6,332 nt of DNA from the NCBI GenBank assembly GCA_038259855.1, contig JBBSOJ010000198.1:1-6332 (forward strand). The letters run 5' to 3'. Source of the DNA: JBPOFM01 sp038259855 (GTDB lineage Bacteria > Bacteroidota > Bacteroidia > Flavobacteriales > Flavobacteriaceae). Of this stretch, positions 6,331-6,332 are shown in pieces (position 1 is the first letter of the stretch; each line of letters starts with the position of its first letter). The translations under genes and the position numbers were made by a program. The notes under the pieces were generated by a model, which was not told the origin of the DNA, made no database searches, and saw only the letters and a program-made list of their open reading frames with translations.

Positions 6331-6332
6331 GA

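Overview
The window looks like chromosomal core sequence from a member of the Bacteroidota, most probably class Flavobacteriia. The evidence is an A+T-rich composition, two good copies of the Bacteroidota -7 promoter element (TAnnTTTG), an absence of obvious Shine-Dalgarno sites, and a lysyl-tRNA synthetase with the C-terminal extension I associate with that group. The genus cannot be told from the sequence.

Layout. Positions 1-398 hold the 5' part of a minus-strand gene for an uncharacterised helical protein that runs off the left edge. Positions 488-2670 hold a tightly packed minus-strand operon, read right to left: a 134-residue single-pass membrane-anchored protein with a GGGFGMYS motif, a 286-residue polytopic membrane protein resembling HTTM/DoxX-type families, and a 305-residue membrane-anchored endonuclease/exonuclease/phosphatase (EEP) fold protein. 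The first pair overlap by ATGA and the second pair are 3 bases apart. Then comes lysS (minus, 2785-4479) with a hairpin terminator just downstream. A 101-bp divergent promoter region separates lysS from lipB (plus, 4581-5276). LipB overlaps tail to tail, at the stop codons, with a 287-residue predicted outer-membrane beta-barrel protein (minus, 5273-6136) that appears to start with TTG. The last 196 bases contain no intact gene but do hold a minus-strand reading frame that looks like a broken small secreted-protein gene.

Functionally, lysS (tRNA charging) and lipB (lipoate attachment) are housekeeping genes. They share a divergent control region with near-identical 17-bp promoter elements in mirror orientation. 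The three-gene membrane operon is the least understood part: its tight coupling suggests the products work together at the inner membrane, but the sequence does not say on what substrate. I see no mobile element, CRISPR array, tRNA or rRNA, and no evidence of a wholly new defence or metabolic system. The most useful leads are the membrane/EEP operon, the apparent loss of an EEP histidine, an A10 tract at the operon's first codons, the promoter geometry at lysS/lipB, and the doubtful starts and remnants at the right end.
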